A DNA stretch of 64,000 nt from Pseudomonas sp. BN417 (GTDB lineage Bacteria > Pseudomonadota > Gammaproteobacteria > Pseudomonadales > Pseudomonadaceae), in the NCBI RefSeq assembly GCF_029871205.1, contig NZ_SSOJ01000162.1, positions 78,797 to 142,796 on the forward strand. The letters are read 5' to 3'. The notes beneath the pieces are model-generated. The model saw only the letters and a program-made list of their open reading frames with translations. It ran no database searches and had not been told where the DNA came from. The first letter of the stretch is position 1. Every line of letters starts with the position of its first letter. A program made the position numbers and the translations under genes. This document shows positions 8,728 through 15,112 of the stretch, in pieces.

Positions 8728-8756
8728 TTGACAGAATTGTGATCACAAAACAGGAT
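8728..8756 (+). promoter_or_regulatory. Promoter of the aminotransferase/GS operon overlapping operator 2
   Basis: A perfect -35 hexamer TTGACA (8728-8733) is followed after 17 bp by a weak -10 (CAGGAT, 8751-8756). The second TTGTGATCACAA palindrome (8737-8748) fills the spacer between them, which is the geometry of simple repression by blocking RNA polymerase. The rest of the 346-bp gap (8440-8785) holds no gene that I can see. Confidence 0.65.
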
Positions 8757-8785
8757 GTGCAAAAAAACGAACGAGGTGTTCAGAC

Positions 8786-10177
8786 ATGACTCCCAGTGGC
8801 ATCGCCGAAAGCGCTGTGGCAACCCTGGCCGCCCGCGAGCGCGAGCGCTTTGTGCAGCAGAATCCGAAGTCCATCGCCCTGGCCGAGCGCGCCCGCCATT
8901 CGCTGTTCGGCGGCGTGCCCATGCACTGGATGAGCGACTGGTCCACGCCCAGCCCGCTGTTCGTGAGCCGCGCCAAGGGCGCGCGCTTCCATGATGTGGA
9001 CGGCCACGAGTACGTGGACTTCTGCCTGGGCGACACCGGCAGCATGTTCGGCCACTCCCCCGAGCCCATCGCCCGCGCCATCGCCGAACAGGGCGCCAAC
9101 GGCCTGACCACCATGCTTCCCGGCGAAGACGCCGTGGTCGCCGGCGAGCTGCTGGCCGAGCGTTTCGGCCTGCCCTACTGGCAGGTAGCGACCACCGCCA
9201 CCGACGCCAACCGCTTCGTGCTGCGCTGGGCCCGCGCCATCACCGGGCGCAAGGTGCTGCTGGTGTTCGACGGCTGCTACCACGGCACGGTGGACGACGT
9301 CATGGTGCGCTACCGCGAAGGCCGCACCGTGCACCGTTCCGGCCTGATCGGCCAGGCCTACGACCTGACCCGCTACAGCCGCTCGGTACCCTTCAACGAC
9401 CTCGCCGCGCTGGAAGCGGCCCTGGCCCAGGGCGACGTCGCCGCGGTGCTCTGCGAGCCGGCGATGACCAATATCGGCATGGTCCTGCCCGAGCCCGGCT
9501 ACATGGAGCGCCTGCGCGAACTGACCCGCAAGCACGGCAGCCTGCTGATCGTCGACGAGACCCACACTATCTCCACCGGCCCCGGCGGCTGCACCCGCAG
9601 CTGGAACCTGGAACCGGACTTCATCACCCTCGGCAAGCCCATCGCCGGCGGCGTACCCTGCTCGGTCTATGGCTGCAGCGCGGAAATGGCCCAGGCCATG
9701 CAAAGCGCCCGCCGCCATGCCAGCGAGAACAGCCATGGCCACGGCCACAGCGGCATGGGCACCACCCTCTCGGCCAACGCTCTGGCCATGCATTGCATGC
9801 GCGCCAACCTGGAGTCGGTGATGACCGAGACCGCCTACGCCCACATGCTGCCGCTGGCCGCACGCCTGGCCGAAGGCTTCCGCGGGCTTATCCACAAGCA
9901 CGGCCTGAACTGGTCGGTGACCGAGCTGGGCGCACGCTGCGAATTCCAGTTCTGCACCACGCCGCCGAAGACCGGCGCCGAGGCCGAGGCGGCCTTCCAC
10001 GACAGCCTGCAGATGGCCCTGCACCTCTACCTGATCAACCGCGGCATCCTGATCACCCCGTTCCACAATATGACCCTGTGCTGCCCGGACACCTCGGCGG
10101 CCGACGTCGATCGCCTGATCGCCACCCTCGACGACGCCCTCACCGAGTTGCTGGCCATCCCCGGCGCTCGTGAGTGA
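8786..10177 (+). CDS. Class III PLP-dependent aminotransferase, 463 aa
   Basis: Fold-type I aminotransferase related to glutamate-1-semialdehyde aminomutase and class III omega-aminotransferases. Visible family marks are VDFCLGDTGSMFGHSPEPIARAI near residues 72-94, the phosphate-binding region TTATDANRFVLRWARAITGR, CYHGTVDD, the aspartate in LLIVDETHT and the PLP lysine in FITLGKPIAGGVPCSVYG. In P. aeruginosa a homologue precedes the glutamine-synthetase-like gene and is controlled by a GntR protein; the pathway is probably catabolism of an amine or amino acid, with the substrate unknown. It forms an operon with the next gene, separated only by a hairpin repeat. Start ATG 8786 follows GAGGTG. 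An exact DnaA box (9888-9896) lies within the gene. Confidence 0.88.
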   Translation: MTPSGIAESAVATLAARERERFVQQNPKSIALAERARHSLFGGVPMHWMSDWSTPSPLFVSRAKGARFHDVDGHEYVDFCLGDTGSMFGHSPEPIARAIAEQGANGLTTMLPGEDAVVAGELLAERFGLPYWQVATTATDANRFVLRWARAITGRKVLLVFDGCYHGTVDDVMVRYREGRTVHRSGLIGQAYDLTRYSRSVPFNDLAALEAALAQGDVAAVLCEPAMTNIGMVLPEPGYMERLRELTRKHGSLLIVDETHTISTGPGGCTRSWNLEPDFITLGKPIAGGVPCSVYGCSAEMAQAMQSARRHASENSHGHGHSGMGTTLSANALAMHCMRANLESVMTETAYAHMLPLAARLAEGFRGLIHKHGLNWSVTELGARCEFQFCTTPPKTGAEAEAAFHDSLQMALHLYLINRGILITPFHNMTLCCPDTSAADVDRLIATLDDALTELLAIPGARE

Positions 10178-10179
10178 AC

Positions 10180-10239
10180 GGTAGGGTGCGCCGCGCGCAC
10201 CAACAATCCGAATCAAAGGTGCGCACGGCGCACCCTACC
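10180..10239. repeat. Dispersed GTAGGGTGCGCC hairpin repeat inside the operon
   Basis: GGTAGGGTGCGCC (10180-10192) pairs with GGCGCACCCTACC (10227-10239). The pairing continues inward with one mismatch to a stem of 22 bp and a 16-bp loop. This GTAGGGTGCGC-type element is common in proteobacterial intergenic DNA. It fills almost the whole gap between the aminotransferase and the glutamine-synthetase-like gene and ends only 13 bp before the latter's start, so it could affect translation or mRNA stability. Confidence 0.75.
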
Positions 10240-10252
10240 CAAGGGAACGACC

Positions 10253-11620
10253 ATGCAATTCGCCAATCCCCAGGAAGCCCGCGACTTCCTCGAACAACAT
10301 CCCGAAGTGCGCAGCATCGAGCTGATGCTGTTCGACGCCAACGGCGTGCCACGCGGCAAGCTGCTGCACCGTGACGAGCTGCTGGCCATCTACGAGAACG
10401 GCCGGCCCCTGCCCAGTTCCATCCTTGCGCTGACCATCCAGGGCGAAGACGTGGAAGGCACCGGCCTGGTCTGGGACGTGGCCGACGCCGACTGCTGGAC
10501 CTATCCCCTGCCCGGCAGCCTGACCCTGCAACCCTGGCGCGCGACGCCCACTGGCCAGCTGCAGGTCAGCATGCACCCCAGCCAGGGCCTGCCGGCCACC
10601 CCGGCCGACCCGCGTCACGCCCTGGTGAGGGTGATCGACCGCCTCAAGGCCGACGGCTTCCACCCGGTGATGGCGGTGGAGCTGGAGTTCTACCTGCTGG
10701 ACAAGCAGCGCGATGCCAGCGGCCGCCCGCAGCCGGCCCTGCAGATGAATGGTGTGCGCCCGGGAGCAGCACAGGTCTACGGGGTCTATGAGCTGGAGCA
10801 GCTGCAACCCTTCCTCGACGACCTCTACGCCGCCTGCGAAGTCCAGGGCCTGCCGGTGCGCACGGCGATCTCCGAGTACGCGCCGGGCCAGGTCGAGCTG
10901 ACCCTGGAGCACCGCTTCGACGCGCTCCAGGCCGTGGACGAAGGCGTGCGCTACAAGCGCCTGGTCAAGGGTGTGGCCAACAAGCACGGCCTGATCGCCT
11001 GCTTCATGGCCAAGCCCTTCGGCGACCTGGCCGGCAACGGCCTGCACATGCATGTGAGCCTGGCCGACGAACAGGGCAACAACCGGATGGCCAGCGAAGA
11101 TCCCCACGGTACCCAGCTGCTGCGCCACGCCATCGGTGGCATGATGGCCACGCTGAACGACGCGCTGGCGATCTTCTGCCCGAACGCCAACTCCTACCGC
11201 CGCTTCCAGGCCAACAGCTACGCGCCACTGGCCAAGAGCTGGGGCGTGAACAACCGCACTGTCTCCTTCCGCGTGCCGGGCGGGCCGGCGAAGAGCCGCC
11301 ACGTCGAGCACCGCATATGCGGCGCCGATGCCAACCCCTACCTGGCAGCGGCGGCGATCCTCGCCGGCATCCACAAGGGTATCCGCGAGCAAATCGACCC
11401 GGGCGAGCCCATAGTCGGCAATGGCTACGAGCAGGCCCGCGAAACCCTGCCCACCGATTGGCTGACCGCGCTGCGCAACCTGGAACAATCGGCCTGGGCC
11501 AAGGAGGCCCTTGGCGAAGACTTCCTGAAGATCTTCCTCGCCATCAAATGGGAGGAATTCCGTCAGTTCGTCAGCGAAGTCGGCGAGCAGGATTGGCGCT
11601 GGTACCTGACCCATGCCTGA
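10253..11620 (+). CDS. Glutamine synthetase-like gamma-glutamyl ligase (GlnA/PuuA family), 455 aa
   Basis: ATP-dependent ligase that joins glutamate to ammonia or to an amine; members linked to amine catabolism make gamma-glutamyl-polyamines or similar. The N-terminal beta-grasp region (ELMLFDANGVPRGKLLHRDELLAIYENG) and the catalytic domain (MAVELEFYLLD, EYAPGQVELTLEHRFDALQAVDE, GNGLHMHVSL, NSYRRFQANSYAPLAKSWGVNNRT, RVPGGPAKSRHVEHRICGADANPYLAAAAILAG) have the class order and metal-binding glutamates and histidine. The adenylylation loop of GlnA I is missing, and the length of 455 is that of the type III/PuuA-like group. It is cotranscribed with the upstream aminotransferase. The ribosome-binding site is AAGGGAAC. 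Confidence 0.9.
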   Translation: MQFANPQEARDFLEQHPEVRSIELMLFDANGVPRGKLLHRDELLAIYENGRPLPSSILALTIQGEDVEGTGLVWDVADADCWTYPLPGSLTLQPWRATPTGQLQVSMHPSQGLPATPADPRHALVRVIDRLKADGFHPVMAVELEFYLLDKQRDASGRPQPALQMNGVRPGAAQVYGVYELEQLQPFLDDLYAACEVQGLPVRTAISEYAPGQVELTLEHRFDALQAVDEGVRYKRLVKGVANKHGLIACFMAKPFGDLAGNGLHMHVSLADEQGNNRMASEDPHGTQLLRHAIGGMMATLNDALAIFCPNANSYRRFQANSYAPLAKSWGVNNRTVSFRVPGGPAKSRHVEHRICGADANPYLAAAAILAGIHKGIREQIDPGEPIVGNGYEQARETLPTDWLTALRNLEQSAWAKEALGEDFLKIFLAIKWEEFRQFVSEVGEQDWRWYLTHA

Positions 11621-11728
11621 CGGCGGACTCGAGGTCCGGAGCGACGCCTGGCCGGTCCGGCCGGGCGCTGAAGTTTTCCCGGCCGCCTGCTAGGCTCACT
11701 GGCATATCCCCCCTTCCAGGCCCGCCCG

Positions 11729-12523
11729 ATGAAGGCTGCGATCGCCGCGCTGCTGCTCCTGACCCTCGGCGTCTGTCAGGCGGGGCCATTGCGTGTCGGC
11801 CTGGAAAGCCAGGACTATCTGCCCTATTACCGCGCCCTCCCGGGAAAGCCCGCCGAAGGTTACGCCATTGCGCTCCTGCAGCGCTTCGCCATCAGCCAGG
11901 GCCTTGCCCTGGAACTGGAACCCCTGCCGATCAACCGCCTGCACCGCCAGTTGCAAACCACCGACCGGCTGATGCTGGTGTTCCCCGACAACCCCGCCTG
12001 GTCGCGCCAGCTCAAGACCGACGCGCAGCTGCACTACAGCCGACCGGTGATCCGCATCGTCGACGGCAGCCTGGTGTTGCGCGAGCACCTCGGACGTGGC
12101 GTCGAGGCGGTACGCCGCCTCGGTACGGTACGCGGTTTCACTCCCGAAGCCTGGCAGGACCGGTTGCAGGGCGGCCAGGTTCAGCTGGTGGAAGCCGGCG
12201 ATATCGGTAGCCTGGTGCGCATGTTGCTGCGCCTGCGCATCGATGCCATCTACGCCAATCCGGAAGTGCTGCAGCACTACCTGGAAACGAGCACCAGCCT
12301 GGGCCGCGATCGTCTGCTGCTGGACCCTGAACTGCCCCTGGCGCACACCGCCTTCCATGCCAGCAGCCTGAGGCACCCGGAAATCCTCGAAGCCTTCGAC
12401 CGCTTCCTCATCGAGCAGAGCGAGGAACTGGCGCAGCTGCGCCGCCAGCACGGTCTTGCCTGCGGGCCCAGTGACTTGGCTGAAGAGCACCCGGCGTGCG
12501 AACAGCCCGGCGCATCGCCTTGA
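11729..12523 (+). CDS. Periplasmic solute-binding-like protein (SBP family 3 type), 264 aa
   Basis: A cleavable signal peptide (MKAAIAALLLLTLGVCQAG) is followed by a two-lobed solute-binding pattern: LRVGLESQDYLPYYR at the mature N-terminus, a region rich in hydrophobic strands (LMLVFPDNPAWS), a hinge-like segment GTVRGFTPEAWQDRL and a second lobe with LRIDAIYANPEVLQHYL. No permease or ATPase gene is adjacent, so it is either an orphan binding protein or a sensor partner. The first gap after the ligase (11621-11728) contains a GC-rich hairpin followed by a short T run (about 11648-11679) that may terminate the preceding operon. Confidence 0.75.
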   Translation: MKAAIAALLLLTLGVCQAGPLRVGLESQDYLPYYRALPGKPAEGYAIALLQRFAISQGLALELEPLPINRLHRQLQTTDRLMLVFPDNPAWSRQLKTDAQLHYSRPVIRIVDGSLVLREHLGRGVEAVRRLGTVRGFTPEAWQDRLQGGQVQLVEAGDIGSLVRMLLRLRIDAIYANPEVLQHYLETSTSLGRDRLLLDPELPLAHTAFHASSLRHPEILEAFDRFLIEQSEELAQLRRQHGLACGPSDLAEEHPACEQPGASP

Positions 12524-12531
12524 GGCCGGGG

Positions 12532-12540
12532 TTATCCACA
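12532..12540 (+). other. Isolated perfect DnaA box TTATCCACA upstream of the thioesterase gene
   Basis: Exact TTATCCACA in the 110-bp gap between the binding-protein and thioesterase genes, about 620 bp before the first unit of the DnaA-box array. It is on the opposite strand to the array boxes. Confidence 0.7.
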
Positions 12541-12633
12541 GGCGGCTACGAACTCGCGTGATATTTTCGCTGTGGCGCCCGGCCACCCGCCCGCGTCTAT
12601 CCCAGACAGACCCCCCACAGCGACGAGGCCAGC

Positions 12634-13116
12634 ATGGAACCCGGAACCGCACAACTGTCGATGACCGTCCTCATGACCCCGGACATGGCCAACTTCTCTG
12701 GCAACGTCCACGGCGGCACCCTGCTCAAGTACCTCGATGAAGTGGCCTACGCCTGCGCCAGCCGCTATGCCGGCCGCTACGTGGTCACCCTCTCGGTGGA
12801 CCAGGTGATCTTCCGCGAGCCCATCCATGTAGGCGAACTGGTCACCTTCCTCGCCTCGGTGAATTACACCGGCAACACCTCCATGGAAGTGGGCATCAAG
12901 GTGGTTACCGAGAACATCCGCGAGCGCTCGGTGCGTCACACCAACAGCTGCTTCTTCACCATGGTCGCCCTCGATGACGAGCGCCGCCCCGCGCAAGTGC
13001 CGCCGCTGCAACCACAGGGCGGCGACGAGAAGCGCCGCTATGCCCAGGCCCAGCAGCGCCGACAGATACGCCAGGAGCTGGAGCAGCGCTACCAGGAAAT
13101 GCGCGAGGGCAGCTAA
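12634..13116 (+). CDS. Acyl-CoA thioesterase, hotdog fold (YciA/BACH-like), 160 aa
   Basis: Cytosolic thioesterase that hydrolyses acyl-CoA to the free acid and CoA. The hotdog pattern is clear: MTPDMANFSGNVHGGTLLKYLDEVAYACASRYAG, with the conserved NVHGG turn and catalytic-type aspartate, then VTLSVDQVIFREPIHVGELVTFLASVNYTGNTSMEVGIKV. The C-terminal 30 residues form a charged helix (YAQAQQRRQIRQELEQRYQEM). Its stop codon is only 41 bp before the first DnaA box of the 13.2-15.1 kb array. Its natural acyl chain length cannot be told. Confidence 0.88.
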   Translation: MEPGTAQLSMTVLMTPDMANFSGNVHGGTLLKYLDEVAYACASRYAGRYVVTLSVDQVIFREPIHVGELVTFLASVNYTGNTSMEVGIKVVTENIRERSVRHTNSCFFTMVALDDERRPAQVPPLQPQGGDEKRRYAQAQQRRQIRQELEQRYQEMREGS

Positions 13117-13157
13117 GCCAACGCATCCGCTTTGCTCCCAGATTCAGTGGATGGTGC

Positions 13158-13388
13158 TGTGGATAACTTGTAGAGCAAGCGCCACAGCCCAGTCTCCACG
13201 CTTCCTTCCGCCTTTAGAGCATTTTCTGAACAATTTCAGATACTTGGACTGTACATTGCACACAGATACTGTGTAGCCAACTGTGGATAAACTGTGAGGC
13301 CACTGCTACAGGCCGTGACAGCCGTGGCTTCCACGGAGTTGATCATTTTCCATCCAATGGGCCGGGGCGCCGCACGCCTTGTGCATAA
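13158..13388 (-). repeat. DnaA-box unit 0
   Basis: B box TGTGGATAA at 13158-13166, A box TGTGGATAA at 13282-13290, TTGATCATTTTCCATCCA at 13339-13356 and C box TGTGCATAA at 13380-13388. The stretch between B and A has drifted clearly from units 1-3, yet the spacing of 124 bp is unchanged. It starts 41 bp after the thioesterase stop codon. Confidence 0.85.
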
Positions 13389-13429
13389 CCGCCAATCCAT
13401 GAGATGAACGAATCAGCGCCGACTCGCGC

Positions 13430-13517
13430 CTGTAGGGTGGATCACGCTTCACCGATCCACCATGGGACGCATCCGGCGCCTCGATGGTGGAAATAAAGAG
13501 CGATTTCCACCCTACGT
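13430..13517. repeat. Slot element between units 0 and 1: GTAGGGTGGA palindrome
   Basis: TGTAGGGTGGA (13431-13441) is matched by TCCACCCTACG (13506-13516), with a further nested pair (GGTGGA/TCCACC). This is a dispersed Pseudomonas-type intergenic palindrome, different from the elements in the other slots. Confidence 0.65.
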
Positions 13518-13604
13518 CGAGCCGGGATCAGCGCGCACCAGGCCGAACTGTTCACAGCCGGAGCCTACGCTGCCATGCTTTTACCCAATTCCCGTGGACG
13601 CCTT

Positions 13605-13835
13605 TGTGGATAAGCTGTAGTTCGAAGGCCGCAGCCAGGAGCGGACGCGGATCTTCGACACTTGTGCATTTTTCGTTCTATTTCAATCACTTGTGAATGC
13701 AGTTCCACACATTATCTGTGCAGCCAACTGTGGATAAACTGTGAGGCCACTGCTGCAGGCCTTGGCATCCGTAGCTTTGGCGGAGTTGATCATTTTCCAT
13801 CCAGTTCACCGGCGCGCCACACTCACTGTGCATAA
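13605..13835 (-). repeat. DnaA-box unit 1
   Basis: B box 13605-13613, A box 13729-13737, the 18-bp TTGATCATTTTCCATCCA motif at 13786-13803 and C box 13827-13835 (TGTGCATAA), all with exact 9-mers. TGTTCACAG begins 56 bp before B (13549), as in units 2 and 3. Units 1 and 2 are nearly identical through the A region (TTCAATCACTTGTGAATGCA follows the same AT-rich stretch in both). Confidence 0.88.
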
Positions 13836-13854
13836 CCCGTGCACCCCGCCGGCC

Positions 13855-13995
13855 CCGTGGGAGCGAATTCATTCGCGAAAGGACCGCAATGCGGTCCCGT
13901 AGGTTGGCGCTGAGGAACGAAGCCCAACACTAGGCGCACGGCTACAAACGTTGGGCTTCTCGGAGCTCAACGCAACGCCACCCGGCCAACCTGCG
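13855..13995. repeat. Slot element between units 1 and 2: GAATTCATTCGC plus GTAGGTTGG elements
   Basis: GGAGCGAATTCATTCGCG (about 13860-13877) is the REP-like core also found after uvrD. It is followed by GTAGGTTGGCGCTGAG (about 13899-13914), with GAAGCCCAAC and a later TTGGGCTTC that can pair, and CCAACCTGCG closing the outer arm (about 13985-13994). Confidence 0.65.
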
Positions 13996-14073
13996 AACTG
14001 CGCGCACCTGGCTGATCTGTTCACAGCCCGGGACTGGACTCCCACGCTTTTGCCCAAATCCCGTGGATGCGTC

Positions 14074-14304
14074 TGTGGATAAGCTGTAGTTCGAGCGCTG
14101 CGGGCAAGGCCGGCCGCGGCTTTCCGCCACTTGTTCATTTTTCGTTCTATTTCAATCACTTGTGAATGCAGTTCCACACATTATCTGTGCAGCCAACTGT
14201 GGATAAACTGTGCGGCCACTGCTGCAGGCCATGGTAGCCGTGGCTTCCATGGAGTTGATCATTTTCCATCCAGCTCACCGGTGCGCCACACCCACTGTGC
14301 ATAA
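14074..14304 (-). repeat. DnaA-box unit 2
   Basis: B box 14074-14082, A box 14198-14206, the 18-bp motif at 14255-14272 and C box 14296-14304, all perfect. TGTTCACAG begins 56 bp before B (14018). The B-A distance is 124 and the A-C distance 98. Confidence 0.88.
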
Positions 14305-14329
14305 CCCGATGCACCCGCCGGTCCCATAC

Positions 14330-14458
14330 AAGCGAATTCATTCGCGAAGGGCCCCACACCCGTAGGTTGGCGCTGAGCGAAGCGAAGCCCAACAGCGCAG
14401 CACAGGACCCTTTGGGCTCCTCGGAGCTCAACGCGGCGCCACCCGGCCCAACCTACGA
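14330..14458. repeat. Slot element between units 2 and 3: second GAATTCATTCGC plus GTAGGTTGG copy
   Basis: AGCGAATTCATTCGCGA at about 14331-14347 is followed by GTAGGTTGGCGCTGAGCGAA (14362-14381) with closing arm CCCAACCTACGA (about 14447-14458). It is the same pair of elements as in the previous slot, with internal differences. Confidence 0.65.
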
Positions 14459-14535
14459 ACAGCGCGCATCAGGCTGATCTGTTCACAGCCCGGGACTGGA
14501 CTCCCCCTCTTGTGCCCAAATCCCGTGGATGCGTC

Positions 14536-14766
14536 TGTGGATAAGCTGTAGTTCGAGCGCTGCGGGCAGCGCCGGCCGAGGCTTCCCGTCATTTGTACAT
14601 TTTTCGTTCTATTTCAATAACTTAATCACCAAGTTCCGCACATTATCTGTGTAGCCAACTGTGGAAAACCTGTGCGACCAATGCTGCAGGCCGCGTCTGA
14701 TAAGGCCTCCAGCGGGCTGATCATTTTCCATCCACCCCTCTGGAGCGGTCGGTTAGCTGTGCACAA
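14536..14766 (-). repeat. DnaA-box unit 3
   Basis: B box 14536-14544 is perfect. The A position carries TGTGGAAAA (14660-14668) and the C position TGTGCACAA (14758-14766). The 18-bp motif at 14717-14734 differs from the others by one base (CTGATCA start). TGTTCACAG lies at 14480, again 56 bp before B. Spacings of 124 and 98 bp are kept although two boxes are degenerate. Confidence 0.82.
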
Positions 14767-14896
14767 CCTGAGCGAACTCCCTTCCCGTGAGATCGAATCC
14801 ATTCGCGAAACGCCACTGAGCGCTCCAGGCCCACAAAGTAACCCACAGGCCCGCGCAGGGTTGTCCCGCCTTGTGCCCAATAATCGTGGATGACCT

Positions 14897-15029
14897 TGTG
14901 GATAAATTGTCCATGGATGGCCACGGCCCAGATAATTCGCGGACTCCGGCCTTCCGGATATTTTTTGAGCAAATTCAACAAGATAGTCAGCCTGCTGCAC
15001 ACAGAATCTGTGCAGCAGGCTGTGGACAA
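14897..15029 (-). repeat. DnaA-box unit 4 (degenerate, lacks the C box)
   Basis: B box TGTGGATAA 14897-14905 is perfect; the A position is TGTGGACAA (15021-15029), exactly 124 bp later. A local palindrome CCTGCTGCACA/TGTGCAGCAGG surrounds 14991-15018. The C position and the 18-bp motif are missing because the convergent gene begins. TTATCCACC (15113-15121) overlaps that gene's stop codon. Confidence 0.75.
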
Positions 15030-15112
15030 GCTGTGCGGGTAACGCTGCAGGCCAGGTAGTGCAAGGCTTTCGCCACACTGGTCAGTTTCTGAGCAGCCGC
15101 CGCGGCCTGTGG

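Larger units (their letters stand above)
13117..15112. other. Gene-free 2-kb convergent gap carrying a five-unit DnaA-box array
   Basis: No convincing gene lies in this gap between two convergent genes; short open frames in it are interrupted and cross the repeats. It holds five repeat units with DnaA boxes (all TGTGNATAA on the plus strand, so TTATNCACA on the minus strand). Within each unit the first box (B) and second box (A) start exactly 124 bp apart. In units 0-3 an 18-bp motif TTGATCATTTTCCATCCA starts 57 bp after A, and a third box (C) starts exactly 98 bp after A. The units are separated by slots of variable length holding dispersed palindromes. Perfect TTATNCACA boxes: 13158, 13282, 13380, 13605, 13729, 13827, 14074, 14198, 14296, 14536 and 14897 (starts). 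Degenerate boxes: 14660 (TGTGGAAAA), 14758 (TGTGCACAA) and 15021 (TGTGGACAA). A TTATCCACC lies at 15113-15121 over the stop codon of the convergent gene. Confidence 0.85.

Noticed and set aside
13117-15112. CRISPR-like or satellite repeat array
   Set aside because: Units are about 450 bp with internal structure, repeats are not short and identical, there are no unique spacers of constant length, and no cas gene is near.
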